NCBI GenBank assembly: GCA_030620115.1
Contig: JAUXFG010000026.1
Span: 1-35,301, forward strand
DNA: 35,301 nucleotides
Direction of reading: 5' to 3'
Source of the DNA: Candidatus Fermentibacterota bacterium
GTDB lineage: Bacteria > JAFGKV01
Part shown: positions 24,117-31,290 of the stretch, piece after piece
How the letters are laid out: each line of letters begins with the position of its first letter
Numbering within the stretch: the first letter of the stretch is position 1
Notes under the pieces: model-generated
Seen by the model: only the letters and a program-made list of their open reading frames with translations
Databases searched by the model: none
Told to the model about the DNA's origin: nothing
Program-made: the position numbers and the translations under genes

Positions 24117-25700
24117 TCACGGCCGGATTTCGATGCCAACGGCAGCTCCCCGGTTGCGCCATTCGGACTGCATGTAGCCCGTTGTCGCCAAGTCCACCTG
24201 TATGTGTAGGAATCTCTTGCCCCCATCCTCTTCGACCCCCCAGCCCTGCAAGCGATGACGTATGGTCTTGGGCCCGTTGGCCGCTCCGAGTACGCGTACC
24301 GTTGATGGAATCGGGTAGTTATCAGGCAGTTCAACGGATATCAAGGCCCGGTCATTGAACATGTTCTGTTTGAATGCGAGATAATCGTGGAATGTGTCGG
24401 TAAAGATGGCCTTGTACTCGGTATTATTCATGATGGCGCCGACTATCAGCACAGAACCCTTTGCTTCCGTCGTGATCTCCAGAGGAGGGGGCGCATCGAG
24501 GGGTGAGAGAACTCTCAATGACGGATCACCGAAAAGAACCCGCGATCCGGTACCCTTCAGCATGATTTCCGCAGGAGTCCACCGGGGCGCATGCATCCCG
24601 TCGGTGAGGATTTCGAACTCGGGTAACACTCCCCCGTTTCCCAATACGATGCCGTCATGGGTATACTTCATGACCTCGCCCAGGGACGCCCCACGCCAGG
24701 CCATATACTCCATCTCCTGATAGACCGGTATGCCGTGATCCGGGTGGAGGGCGGCGAGGTAGCCGACGACGTTATTGGCCAGCAGTTGAAGAGAGAAGGA
24801 CTCGACAGGATCGATCATCTTTTGGACGATCCTGCCTCCGGGATCAAACATGTCGTATGACCTGCCACACACCCCGGTGTAGCAGACCCCGCTGAAGACC
24901 ACGCAGGGATCCAGTTCCGCCTGGCCGACCTGCGATGCCGTCAGGCCGTCATCGATCCGGTCGGGATGACCGTGTCCGCCCAGGTGGACGATCCCGGCGC
25001 CTTTCATGGCGTCGAGCCACTCGCCCCTATAACCGCCGCTTCCATGCGAGATACCCTGGAGATCCATTGCACTGCCGAGCACTGGTACGAAGTAGGATCC
25101 GGGAAACACATTGAAGAGATCGGCTCCCGCCTGGGAATTGGGCCCCAAATTATCGATCATTCTTGCGGGCAGCGCCAATTCCCCGGAAACGGCCCGGGAT
25201 ATTCGATCGACGAAACGCGCTGCATCTTCGGCAGATGCCCCGGTAATGAAACCGGTTCTCGTATCAACGAAGGGATCACCGTCGACACGGGAAGTCATGG
25301 TCAACCACCGCCAGCCGAAGTTCACATCCAGCTCCTCGGGTATCATGAAGAGTTGAACATAATACGGCTCGTGTTTCTTGAGCAGTCTCTCGGCGGTTGA
25401 GAGATCATCCGGTGAGAACGTCTCTACAGGTGCCTCGGGATGGAGCGCCCGTGTTTCCGCGAGAGCATCGACATACGACGTGGAAGCCTTTTCAGTGACG
25501 AGAATCAGAAACGAATGGGACGTATCGAGCTCAACCTGCAGAACGCCATGTGACTTGCCCTTGACGGTGCTTCGGCACGATGACGTGAGGACGACGGACA
25601 GCGCAACAACCACGGAGATACAGCCGATGATCATTCCTAAGACCGCACCCGTCGGCAGCCTTGTTCTATTTGAAGACTTTGATTCGATTTGGTGAGACAT
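24117..25700 (-). CDS. Membrane-anchored C25 (gingipain)-like peptidase candidate
   Basis: 527 aa from the ATG at 25700, with AAAGGAG eight bases upstream; the track start at 25778 lacks such a site. An N-terminal membrane segment (AVLGMIIGCISVVVALSVVL, about 19-38) is followed by an exported domain. A clan-CD style pair is visible: HLGGHGHPD (His243) and FSGVCYTGVCGRSYD (Cys273), 30 residues apart, and near residue 410 VLFGDPSLRVLSP, a phrase typical of C25-type peptidase domains. Further Cys at 266 and 278 could form disulfides. A cysteine peptidase acting on surface proteins such as the neighbouring sorting-domain proteins is a plausible role, but no catalytic activity can be claimed and other caspase-fold families remain possible. 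It lacks the arginine- or lysine-gingipain C-terminal repeats. Confidence 0.65.
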   Translation of the reverse strand: MSHQIESKSSNRTRLPTGAVLGMIIGCISVVVALSVVLTSSCRSTVKGKSHGVLQVELDTSHSFLILVTEKASTSYVDALAETRALHPEAPVETFSPDDLSTAERLLKKHEPYYVQLFMIPEELDVNFGWRWLTMTSRVDGDPFVDTRTGFITGASAEDAARFVDRISRAVSGELALPARMIDNLGPNSQAGADLFNVFPGSYFVPVLGSAMDLQGISHGSGGYRGEWLDAMKGAGIVHLGGHGHPDRIDDGLTASQVGQAELDPCVVFSGVCYTGVCGRSYDMFDPGGRIVQKMIDPVESFSLQLLANNVVGYLAALHPDHGIPVYQEMEYMAWRGASLGEVMKYTHDGIVLGNGGVLPEFEILTDGMHAPRWTPAEIMLKGTGSRVLFGDPSLRVLSPLDAPPPLEITTEAKGSVLIVGAIMNNTEYKAIFTDTFHDYLAFKQNMFNDRALISVELPDNYPIPSTVRVLGAANGPKTIRHRLQGWGVEEDGGKRFLHIQVDLATTGYMQSEWRNRGAAVGIEIRP

Positions 25701-25888
25701 CACCGTTACTCCTTTCGCCCTTCCCATGCTCCGCCCTGGAGAAACACGACGAATCCGATCGTGTCTAATTCCTTGCAAATCGCCATTTCCATCTTCGCTT
25801 TACAATATAACTTCTTCAAATGAACCATCAATCCATCGGGTCATGGCTTGCCGAAGATCAGACGTTGGCGCCGATACCGCGGGCGTGA

Positions 25889-25993
25889 TCCGCCAGCTGG
25901 CGGACGTCCCCTCCATAGACAATACGTACACATTCCACGCTGGAGGGCCATGCTCTGTCATGGCCGCCGTTTGAGCCGATACTGCGGACGCAA
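25889..25993. repeat. Palindrome TCCGCCAGCTGGCGGA and GGAGGGCCAT repeat
   Basis: The 16-bp palindrome (25889-25904) is shared exactly with 19370-19385. The GGAGGGCCAT...CATGGCCGCC repeat follows (25940-25993). They occupy the spacer upstream of the peptidase candidate and belong to the same dispersed families as at 19.1-19.4 kb. Confidence 0.75.
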
Positions 25994-26372
25994 GCGTATT
26001 TGGGGGATGTTGTTACCGAAGTTACATGACGAAATGGACAGTCTATACACTTATACACGCTGACAGAAGAAGAGCAATGGATGCAACGGGCATTGATAGA
26101 AAAGGGCAAACTATAGCAGACCTAGGTACCGAAGTTACTCAACGGACGACTGAGCGGGGCGATATTGATTGTAAGCATGAAGAGGGAGGGGTCACTCACC
26201 GAGCTGTAGGCTCTACGAGCTGGAAGCCCATCGCGTTATAGGCTGATATCCCTTCGACTTCGCCCTTTGTCCATAAGGCCTCCCAGAGAAGCATCCGTGC
26301 CATACCATGTTCGATTATCTGTATCAGATCTTGAGGACTTGAGTCCCTTGAGCACCAGAATCGATATCTGAG
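25994..26372. other. Non-coding spacer with a short peptide-like stretch
   Basis: No gene supported. TACCGAAGTTAC occurs twice (about 26013 and 26128). Between them one frame reads YTLTEEEQWMQRALIEKGKL and stops (about 26041-26103), which looks protein-like, but the preceding stop and the lack of an SD make it at best a remnant. Otherwise unremarkable. Confidence 0.35.
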
Positions 26373-26408
26373 AATACTCTAGTAAATCCATGGATTTACT
26401 AGAGTATT
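26373..26408. repeat. 36-bp perfect palindrome
   Basis: AATACTCTAGTAAATCCA followed immediately by its exact reverse complement, without a central spacer, and a CCATGG centre. It lies 190 bp left of the insertion-sequence end. Strongly AT-rich for its surroundings. Role unknown: possible protein-binding site, cruciform or remnant of an inverted insertion. Confidence 0.95.
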
Positions 26409-26626
26409 ATGCTAATGCCAAAATGCCGGTGGTTTTGAGACGGAATGCAGGCCGTTGGTGCACTGTATCCCGCCGGCGATCGGATCTTTGATCGCGCCGG
26501 TTGTCGGACCTTTGGCATATCATCTTCAACGGAAGTTCCGGGACGCATTTCGCGAGAATGGTTGTGGCGTAAGGAGTTAGAGATTATTTGCGATCATATG
26601 TAGCCACTAAATCCCGACGAAAGGTC

Positions 26627-26655
26627 TTGACAAATAGCAAAGTGCATATTATAGT
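26627..26655 (+). promoter_or_regulatory. Strong transposase promoter
   Basis: TTGACA, 17 nt, TATAGT: a near-perfect sigma70 promoter. The -10 ends at 26655, so the transcription start would lie about 26661-26663 and the ATG at 26665 would be at or next to the 5' end of the mRNA (leaderless). The GTG at 26656 used in the ORF track is then upstream of the transcript. Confidence 0.75.
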
Positions 26656-26664
26656 GTGGCCACT

Positions 26665-28320
26665 ATGTATGTTGATTCATGCTCTACTAGCAGCAACGGA
26701 AGAACCTACACACGCCACCTCCTCAGGAAAAACTACCGTGCGGGGGGGAAGGTCAAACATCATACTATTGCCAATATCTCGGATTGCTCAGATGAAGAGA
26801 TAGCCGCTATCAAGCTTGCGCTGCGCTACAAGAAAGATCTCACCTGTCTGGGTACAGTGAAAGAAGATCTCAGCACCCACCAAGGAAGTTCAGTTGGAGG
26901 GGTGTGGCTTTTGCACTCTGTGAGCAAGAGGCTTGGAATCGTGAATGCGTTGGGGAACAGCCGAGAAGGCAAACTGGCATTGTGGCAAGTGTTGGCGCGA
27001 GTAATCGATCAGGGATCACGACTATCTGCAGTACGATTGGCAGGGCGGACAGCGGCGTGTGACGTTTTGGGATTGGACAGTTTCAACGAGGATCATCTGT
27101 ACAAGAATCTCGAATGGCTGTATGAGAAACAGGAGAAGATAGAAGATAGGTTGTATAGGTTCCGGCGGGGAGAGGAGAAGGGTGAGCTATTCTTATATGA
27201 TGTAACGAGCAGCTACTTGGAGGGGGATCATAACGAGTTGGGGGATTGGGGATACAACCGAGACAAGAAGAAGGGGAAGAAACAGATAGTAGCAGGGCTG
27301 TTATGCGACGAGGGAGGGGCGCCGGTATCGATACAGTTGTATAGGGGGAACACGCAAGATGTGACAACGTTTGGAGATCAGGTGAGGAAGATATCGGAGT
27401 GCTTCGGCGGGGGCACCGTAACGGTGGTAGGAGATCGAGGGATGATCAAGGGGCCGCAGATGGAGGAGCTGAGAGGCGCGGGGTTTCATTATATCACCGC
27501 GATAACGAAAGCGCAGATACGGAAATTACTGAAGGGAGGAGTGCTTCAGCTGGAACTGTTCGACGAGGAAGTGGGGGAAGTGGTAACGGAGGAAGAGGAG
27601 CGCTACATTTTTAGACGGAATCCAGCCAGGGCAGAGGAGATACAGAAGACGCGAGAAGAGAAGATGAGGTCGCTGGTCAAGAAAACAAGAGTCCAAAACG
27701 AATATCTGAAGGAGCATCCCCGAGCGAAAGAGTCGGTAGCTACGAGGAATCTGGAGGCATACGCAAAGAAGGTTAAGATATCGGGCTGGGCGAGGGTGAT
27801 TGGAACAGATCGAGTATTGCGGATTGAGATTGATGCGGAAGAATTGGAGAAGGAATCAGAGTTGGATGGTTGCTATGTTCTGAAGACAGATGTGAACAAA
27901 GAGACGCTGCCGAAGGAGAGAGCGCATGAGAGGTACAAAGATCTGAAACTGGTAGAGGACGCATTCCGGACGAGCAAGACGGAGGTACTGGAGATGCGCC
28001 CTTTGTATCTGCGCAATGAGATACGGACACGAGGGTTCGCAGTAGTAGTCATGCTGGGGTATTCCTTGGTCCGGGAGTTGAAGCGCTGTTGGGTGAACTT
28101 GGAATGCACGGTAAACGAAGGCATAAAGGAATTGCAGACATTGTGCACCACCGAGGTTCGACTTCGAGGCAAGCCGTTATTGCATGAGATCCCGGAAGCC
28201 AACGAGGGGAACAGAGCGTTGTTGGCAGCAGCGGGAGTTCACCTACCCGAGGCGTTGCCGAATCGAGGAGTAAAGGTAGCCACCAGAAAGAAGCTGAGCT
28301 TGAAGCGAATAAGGCGTTGA
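26665..28320 (+). CDS. IS1634-family DDE transposase
   Basis: 551 aa from the ATG at 26665 (the GTG at 26656 would fall upstream of the expected transcription start). N-terminus GRTYTRHLLRKNYRAGGKVKHHTIAN is typical of the IS1634 family of IS4-like transposases. DDE residues are visible: first Asp in LFLYDVTSSYLEGD, second in VVGDRGMIKG, and the Glu in ERYKDLKLVEDAFRTSK, with the family's Y-R/K-E-K spacing. The gene runs full length without frameshift and appears intact, so the element may still be active. It lies directly left of the inverted-repeat-flanked cassette; whether it mobilised that cassette is not shown. Passenger or downstream DNA contains a DUF6788-like remnant. Confidence 0.93.
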   Translation: MYVDSCSTSSNGRTYTRHLLRKNYRAGGKVKHHTIANISDCSDEEIAAIKLALRYKKDLTCLGTVKEDLSTHQGSSVGGVWLLHSVSKRLGIVNALGNSREGKLALWQVLARVIDQGSRLSAVRLAGRTAACDVLGLDSFNEDHLYKNLEWLYEKQEKIEDRLYRFRRGEEKGELFLYDVTSSYLEGDHNELGDWGYNRDKKKGKKQIVAGLLCDEGGAPVSIQLYRGNTQDVTTFGDQVRKISECFGGGTVTVVGDRGMIKGPQMEELRGAGFHYITAITKAQIRKLLKGGVLQLELFDEEVGEVVTEEEERYIFRRNPARAEEIQKTREEKMRSLVKKTRVQNEYLKEHPRAKESVATRNLEAYAKKVKISGWARVIGTDRVLRIEIDAEELEKESELDGCYVLKTDVNKETLPKERAHERYKDLKLVEDAFRTSKTEVLEMRPLYLRNEIRTRGFAVVVMLGYSLVRELKRCWVNLECTVNEGIKELQTLCTTEVRLRGKPLLHEIPEANEGNRALLAAAGVHLPEALPNRGVKVATRKKLSLKRIRR

Positions 28321-28352
28321 ATCACAAGGAGTTAGCCCTATTGTCGACTACC

Positions 28353-28664
28353 TACTTCCGCTGGAACTTCCGCTTCAAAGTAATCGACCGGAGGGGGATC
28401 TCTCTGGTTGACGCAGAACACGCCTGCTCTCCCCCCAGGAGGCGCAACTCTACAGGGAGTGGATCAACAACCGCCGTCAGCTTGTCGCCATCAAAGATGA
28501 CACGCTGGCTATTTCTGAAGCAGCCAGAAACTGCATCCTGAGCTCCGAAATCCCAAAGGACACAAGAAGAGCAAGGCGTCAAAGAAAAGGGCCACCTAAA
28601 CACGGGGATATTCACCCACACGGACGATATCCCAGGGCTTTCCACTACTTCCTTTCTCCTTGAC
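28353..28664 (+). pseudogene. DUF6788-like remnant downstream of transposase
   Basis: Frame 1 (from 28353) reads YFRWNFRFKVIDRRGISLVD, then after a shift at about 28430 a second frame reads QEAQLYREWINNRRQLVAIK and DDTLAISEAARN. This resembles the C-terminal half of small DUF6788-type proteins (Y-W-N-F-R-x-K ... YREWINNRRxLE) often found near transposons. At least one frameshift and no N-terminal half, so it is non-functional. The family match is from memory of its pattern and is moderate. Confidence 0.45.
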
Positions 28665-28743
28665 CAACCCAATCTCCTTGGATATCAGGGACTTACGCGT
28701 CGTTCCAAAGTAGCCACACCCGAAAGGAATAGCGTGTGCGGAT

Positions 28744-28917
28744 GGGAGAGGGGAACGAGACCGGACCGGCGTAGTAGAAAGAGTCGAGCGAAAGAAGAAG
28801 TCGTTTTTTCGCGCGGTGTCTCTTGACTTGCCCTCTTGTCTGAGACTCCTGTACTATCACGAGTCTCATTCACGAAGAATCCGGTGGCACGCCGGGGGCG
28901 GGGCTAATGGGTGACCC
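28744..28917 (+). repeat. Left inverted copy of a structured ~175-bp element
   Basis: Inverted counterpart of 34590-34774. In the inner 97 nt, 91 positions agree and all six differences are transitions; the outer part shares GGACCGGCGTAGT...GAAAGAGTCGAGCGAAAGAAGA and differs by an about 10-nt gap. Three hairpins: GAGCGAAAGA with TTTTTCGCGC (28786-28814), GAGACTC/GAGTCTC (28842-28867), CCGGTG-GCA-CGCCGG (28881-28895). The inner sequence points toward the A-B-C cassette. It begins 25 bp right of the IS end. Confidence 0.85.
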
Positions 28918-29053
28918 CGCAACCTCCAATCTCTCTTCCTGGCGAACCGGGCTTATCCCTGCAAATGCTTTGCACACTCTGCTCCTCAGGCCCGCGCAAC
29001 GGTATCGTTCTCGCGTTAACCATGCTGAGGCCACAACCTTGGGCAGATGTTCC

Positions 29054-29083
29054 TTGACACTCGCATGCCGTGGAGCTTATTGT
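29054..29083 (+). promoter_or_regulatory. Candidate promoter of the A-B-C cassette
   Basis: TTGACA, 18 nt, TATTGT, within the 300 bp between the left repeat and gene A, about 130 bp upstream of its ATG. It lies inside the repeat-bounded segment, so the cassette would carry its own promoter. Confidence 0.5.
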
Positions 29084-29213
29084 TGCATCTCTGCTGTCCC
29101 ATGTGAAAAACTGACCTGCCATGGGATGATGTTAAGATTATTCTTGTAGATTTACTGCAAGGATCATCTGCCCTAGTTGTGATACTTGCTGGTAACACGG
29201 ACACGAGAGGACC

Positions 29214-30203
29214 ATGGACTTCAACAAGGCACTGGAGCCCCTGCCTGAGCAAGATAGGAGCGCGGCGGGGGAGTGGTACAGCGCTCTGATTTCCAGACGG
29301 GACGAGGCGGTCCGGCCCGGTTCCCTCAAGATCAGCGGCGAGACCCCAATCCCCCAAGAGTATCAGTGCGCCGTGAACTGGTACAACGTCCATATCGAGT
29401 CACACCTCACGGATAGTGACCAGTCGACTTTCGCTGATTTCATCGCGAAGGGATGGCACAACACTCCAGATGAACCGCTCAAGTCCATACATTGGCGGAC
29501 TCTCATGGAGATTTGTTGTGAGCAAGAGTACCAAGATGCTCTTGCCGCTCACGGCGAACAAATCGACAATGCGGCCCTCGATGATGAGATCGGGGAGCAT
29601 CTCGTTTCTTTCATTTCGTCCGATAGCCTCAATCAGCGCGTGGATTCCGATGGCGATTCATTTGTTTGCTGGCCGCCTGATCCATCAGTTCCACTTGACG
29701 CGGCCAGGATCGTGCGTGATTTCTTCGAGAATCCGTCTCCGGTCGTCTGGTGCAGTTCGTGGAAACGAATCGAAGGCGACTTGAGCAAAACATGCCGCTT
29801 TGATGAGACTGGTCAAAAGCTCGGTCTGTCGCATGCGTCAACGACGGTCGATCCGCCCGGCGAAAGATTCTATGGAATTCGCTTCGCCACAGCCCTCTTG
29901 AAAAAGGAGTGCAGATTCCCTACAGTGGCGGACGCGCGGATGTTTCACGTTTTCGAGCCCTCTACAGACCGGATCGGACGCACCTTGGATCTCAGAAATG
30001 GAGGCACAGGCCTCCCGGAGGTCGTTCTGAAGAGAACGCATCTAAGCGAAAAGCATCAGCAGAACCCGAGCGTTGCCGATGTGGCGGTGTGTCACGCCCC
30101 TGGTGCTGATGCCCAACAACATACTTGGGTTCTTAGTCGTCCCATCGGATGTGAGCCCCAGCATATGCGCACTCGCCTTGCGCGTGTACGAAACGCACTG
30201 TAA
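29214..30203 (+). CDS. Cassette gene A: unknown cytoplasmic protein, possible 3' frameshift
   Basis: 329 aa, SD GAGAGG three bases from the ATG. No family recognised. The N-terminal half is acidic and mostly helical (EWYSALISRRDEAV, FADFIAKGWHNTPDEPL). The middle has DGDSFVCWPPDPSVPLDAAR and SPVVWCSSWKR. Near residues 241-275 is ARMFHVFEPSTDRIGRTLDL then RNGGTGLPEVVLKR, a beta-rich motif block. No signal peptide, membrane segment or nuclease/protease motif was seen. After about residue 277 the frame turns low in GC3 and polar, while the +1 frame becomes hydrophobic (LVLMPNNILGFLVVP) and GC3-rich and runs without a stop into gene B; an A4 run at 30049-30052 could hold an indel. The C-terminus may therefore be wrong or fused to B. 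It begins the cassette and probably supplies its specific component. Confidence 0.75.
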   Translation: MDFNKALEPLPEQDRSAAGEWYSALISRRDEAVRPGSLKISGETPIPQEYQCAVNWYNVHIESHLTDSDQSTFADFIAKGWHNTPDEPLKSIHWRTLMEICCEQEYQDALAAHGEQIDNAALDDEIGEHLVSFISSDSLNQRVDSDGDSFVCWPPDPSVPLDAARIVRDFFENPSPVVWCSSWKRIEGDLSKTCRFDETGQKLGLSHASTTVDPPGERFYGIRFATALLKKECRFPTVADARMFHVFEPSTDRIGRTLDLRNGGTGLPEVVLKRTHLSEKHQQNPSVADVAVCHAPGADAQQHTWVLSRPIGCEPQHMRTRLARVRNAL

Positions 30204-30219
30204 TTCGGAAAGAGAAAAC

Positions 30220-31290
30220 ATGTCCAAAGATCCGTATATGGCTCGTATTAAATGGCTCGCCACCCAGACTGAAGCACAATGCCTACAAGTGTTTCGTGAT
30301 CGTCTTGTGTACTCGGCCGACAAAGGTCTTCCCGTCGATGAGGCTCGTGGCGAGAGACCGGAGCAGTTTCTTGTCTGGGCATTTCAGCACAATGATGTCG
30401 CGTTCAGAAAGAAGTGCGGACGCTCGTTGATGCTCCTCATCAACGAGCTCTTGGAGCAGATCAGCAGCGGGCATGAGGACCGTGTCGCCGCACTGTCTGG
30501 GACGTTGCATGTGGCCGCCCAAGCGTACGTTATTCCTGCTGCTGAGCCACTTCAGAAATGGTTGATCGATAAAGGACATCTCTCCGACTTCGCAAGGATG
30601 GGTCTTCTCCGTTCGCGGGGGAGATACTCATGGGATGTGCTTCATCAGGCTCTCATGACCTTGTCCATCCTGGAGTCCATCATCCCGAACCCCTCGAAGC
30701 ATGTTCTCTCACCACCGTTCTGGGAGGACATGTTGATGAAAGACGATCCTGCGGGGTTCCGTGGCCTCGCCGTAAGAGGCCTGGGCTATCTCGATTGGCA
30801 ACGAGGCCTTCGGTGGCTACCGGCCTTCATTGATGAGGTTCTAGGTCCAACTTCGCCACGGCATTCAGACGACGCCGTGCTCAGCATCGCTGCGGCTATC
30901 AGGTTCTTCTTCGACCGTTCTGAGGCCGACAGATCTCTCATCACTGAAACCCGTCTGATCGAGAGGCCAGATCTCCTTTCCGAAGTCCTGCGCGCGGAGT
31001 ATCGGTTTGGGCCTGGCCTCCACGCCGTGCTTGACTTGATCCAGAAAGTCATCGGTTATCTCCTGGCGCGACAGGACGTATTCTCCGACCCGGCCGACAA
31101 AACCAAATGGGAGGAGTTTTCCAAGTACTTCACTGTGACAATCACGCAGCCCGTCCCCCTCAAGCTCGTGAGTTGGGAACAGGAGAAACAAGCGGAACAG
31201 GGCGCACAAGGCTCGTGGCTCACGTATGCGTATGATGATTGGAATGAAGCGCGGCATTTGAAACAGCACAGAGCTCTGGCTGCAATCTGA
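30220..31290 (+). CDS. Cassette gene B: alpha-helical unknown protein
   Basis: 356 aa from the ATG at 30220, 16 bases after the A stop, with GGAAAGAG upstream. The ORF track opens at 30073, inside A; that extension (MPMWRCVTPLVLMPNNILGF...) is more likely the displaced C-terminus of A. Sequence is almost entirely helical, with short amphipathic helices (EQFLVWAFQHNDVAFRKK, SLMLLINELLEQI, GLRWLPAFIDEVLG), possibly HEAT-like repeats, but without a confident match. No catalytic motif, signal peptide or membrane span. Its TGA overlaps the ATG of gene C by one base (TGATG), so A, B and C form a coupled operon. A regulatory adaptor between A and the NTPase is a reasonable guess, nothing more. Confidence 0.75.
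   Translation: MSKDPYMARIKWLATQTEAQCLQVFRDRLVYSADKGLPVDEARGERPEQFLVWAFQHNDVAFRKKCGRSLMLLINELLEQISSGHEDRVAALSGTLHVAAQAYVIPAAEPLQKWLIDKGHLSDFARMGLLRSRGRYSWDVLHQALMTLSILESIIPNPSKHVLSPPFWEDMLMKDDPAGFRGLAVRGLGYLDWQRGLRWLPAFIDEVLGPTSPRHSDDAVLSIAAAIRFFFDRSEADRSLITETRLIERPDLLSEVLRAEYRFGPGLHAVLDLIQKVIGYLLARQDVFSDPADKTKWEEFSKYFTVTITQPVPLKLVSWEQEKQAEQGAQGSWLTYAYDDWNEARHLKQHRALAAI

Larger units (their letters stand above)
26599..28718 (+). mobile_element. IS1634-family insertion sequence with candidate ends
   Basis: The transposase gene (26665-28320) is framed by imperfect inverted sequences: left TGTAGCCACT-N6-CGACG (26599-26619) and, on the minus strand from 28718, TGTGGCTACT-N6-CGACG. In the first 21 positions 13 agree, including 8 of the first 10 and 5 of 5 in CGACG. 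No clear target-site duplication is seen, so the ends are provisional. About 400 bp between the transposase stop and the right end contain a degraded DUF6788-like fragment, unusual for a simple IS. Confidence 0.6.

Noticed and set aside
26026-26241. 71-aa ORF MTKWTVYTLIHADRR as a small gene
   Set aside because: No SD or family match; a different frame in the same place is as protein-like (YTLTEEEQWMQ), so at best a decayed fragment.
26373-26408. 36-bp palindrome as an intrinsic terminator
   Set aside because: No loop, no T-run of note, AT-rich stem, and no upstream gene ends here.
28823-28857. TTGACT ... TACTAT in the left repeat as a promoter
   Set aside because: Spacing is 23 bp, too long for sigma70; TACTAT is part of a hairpin loop.
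30073-30219. Annotating gene B from the upstream ATG at 30073
   Set aside because: It would overlap A by 131 bp with no ribosome-binding site; the ATG at 30220 fits better, although the extension may be the displaced C-terminus of A.
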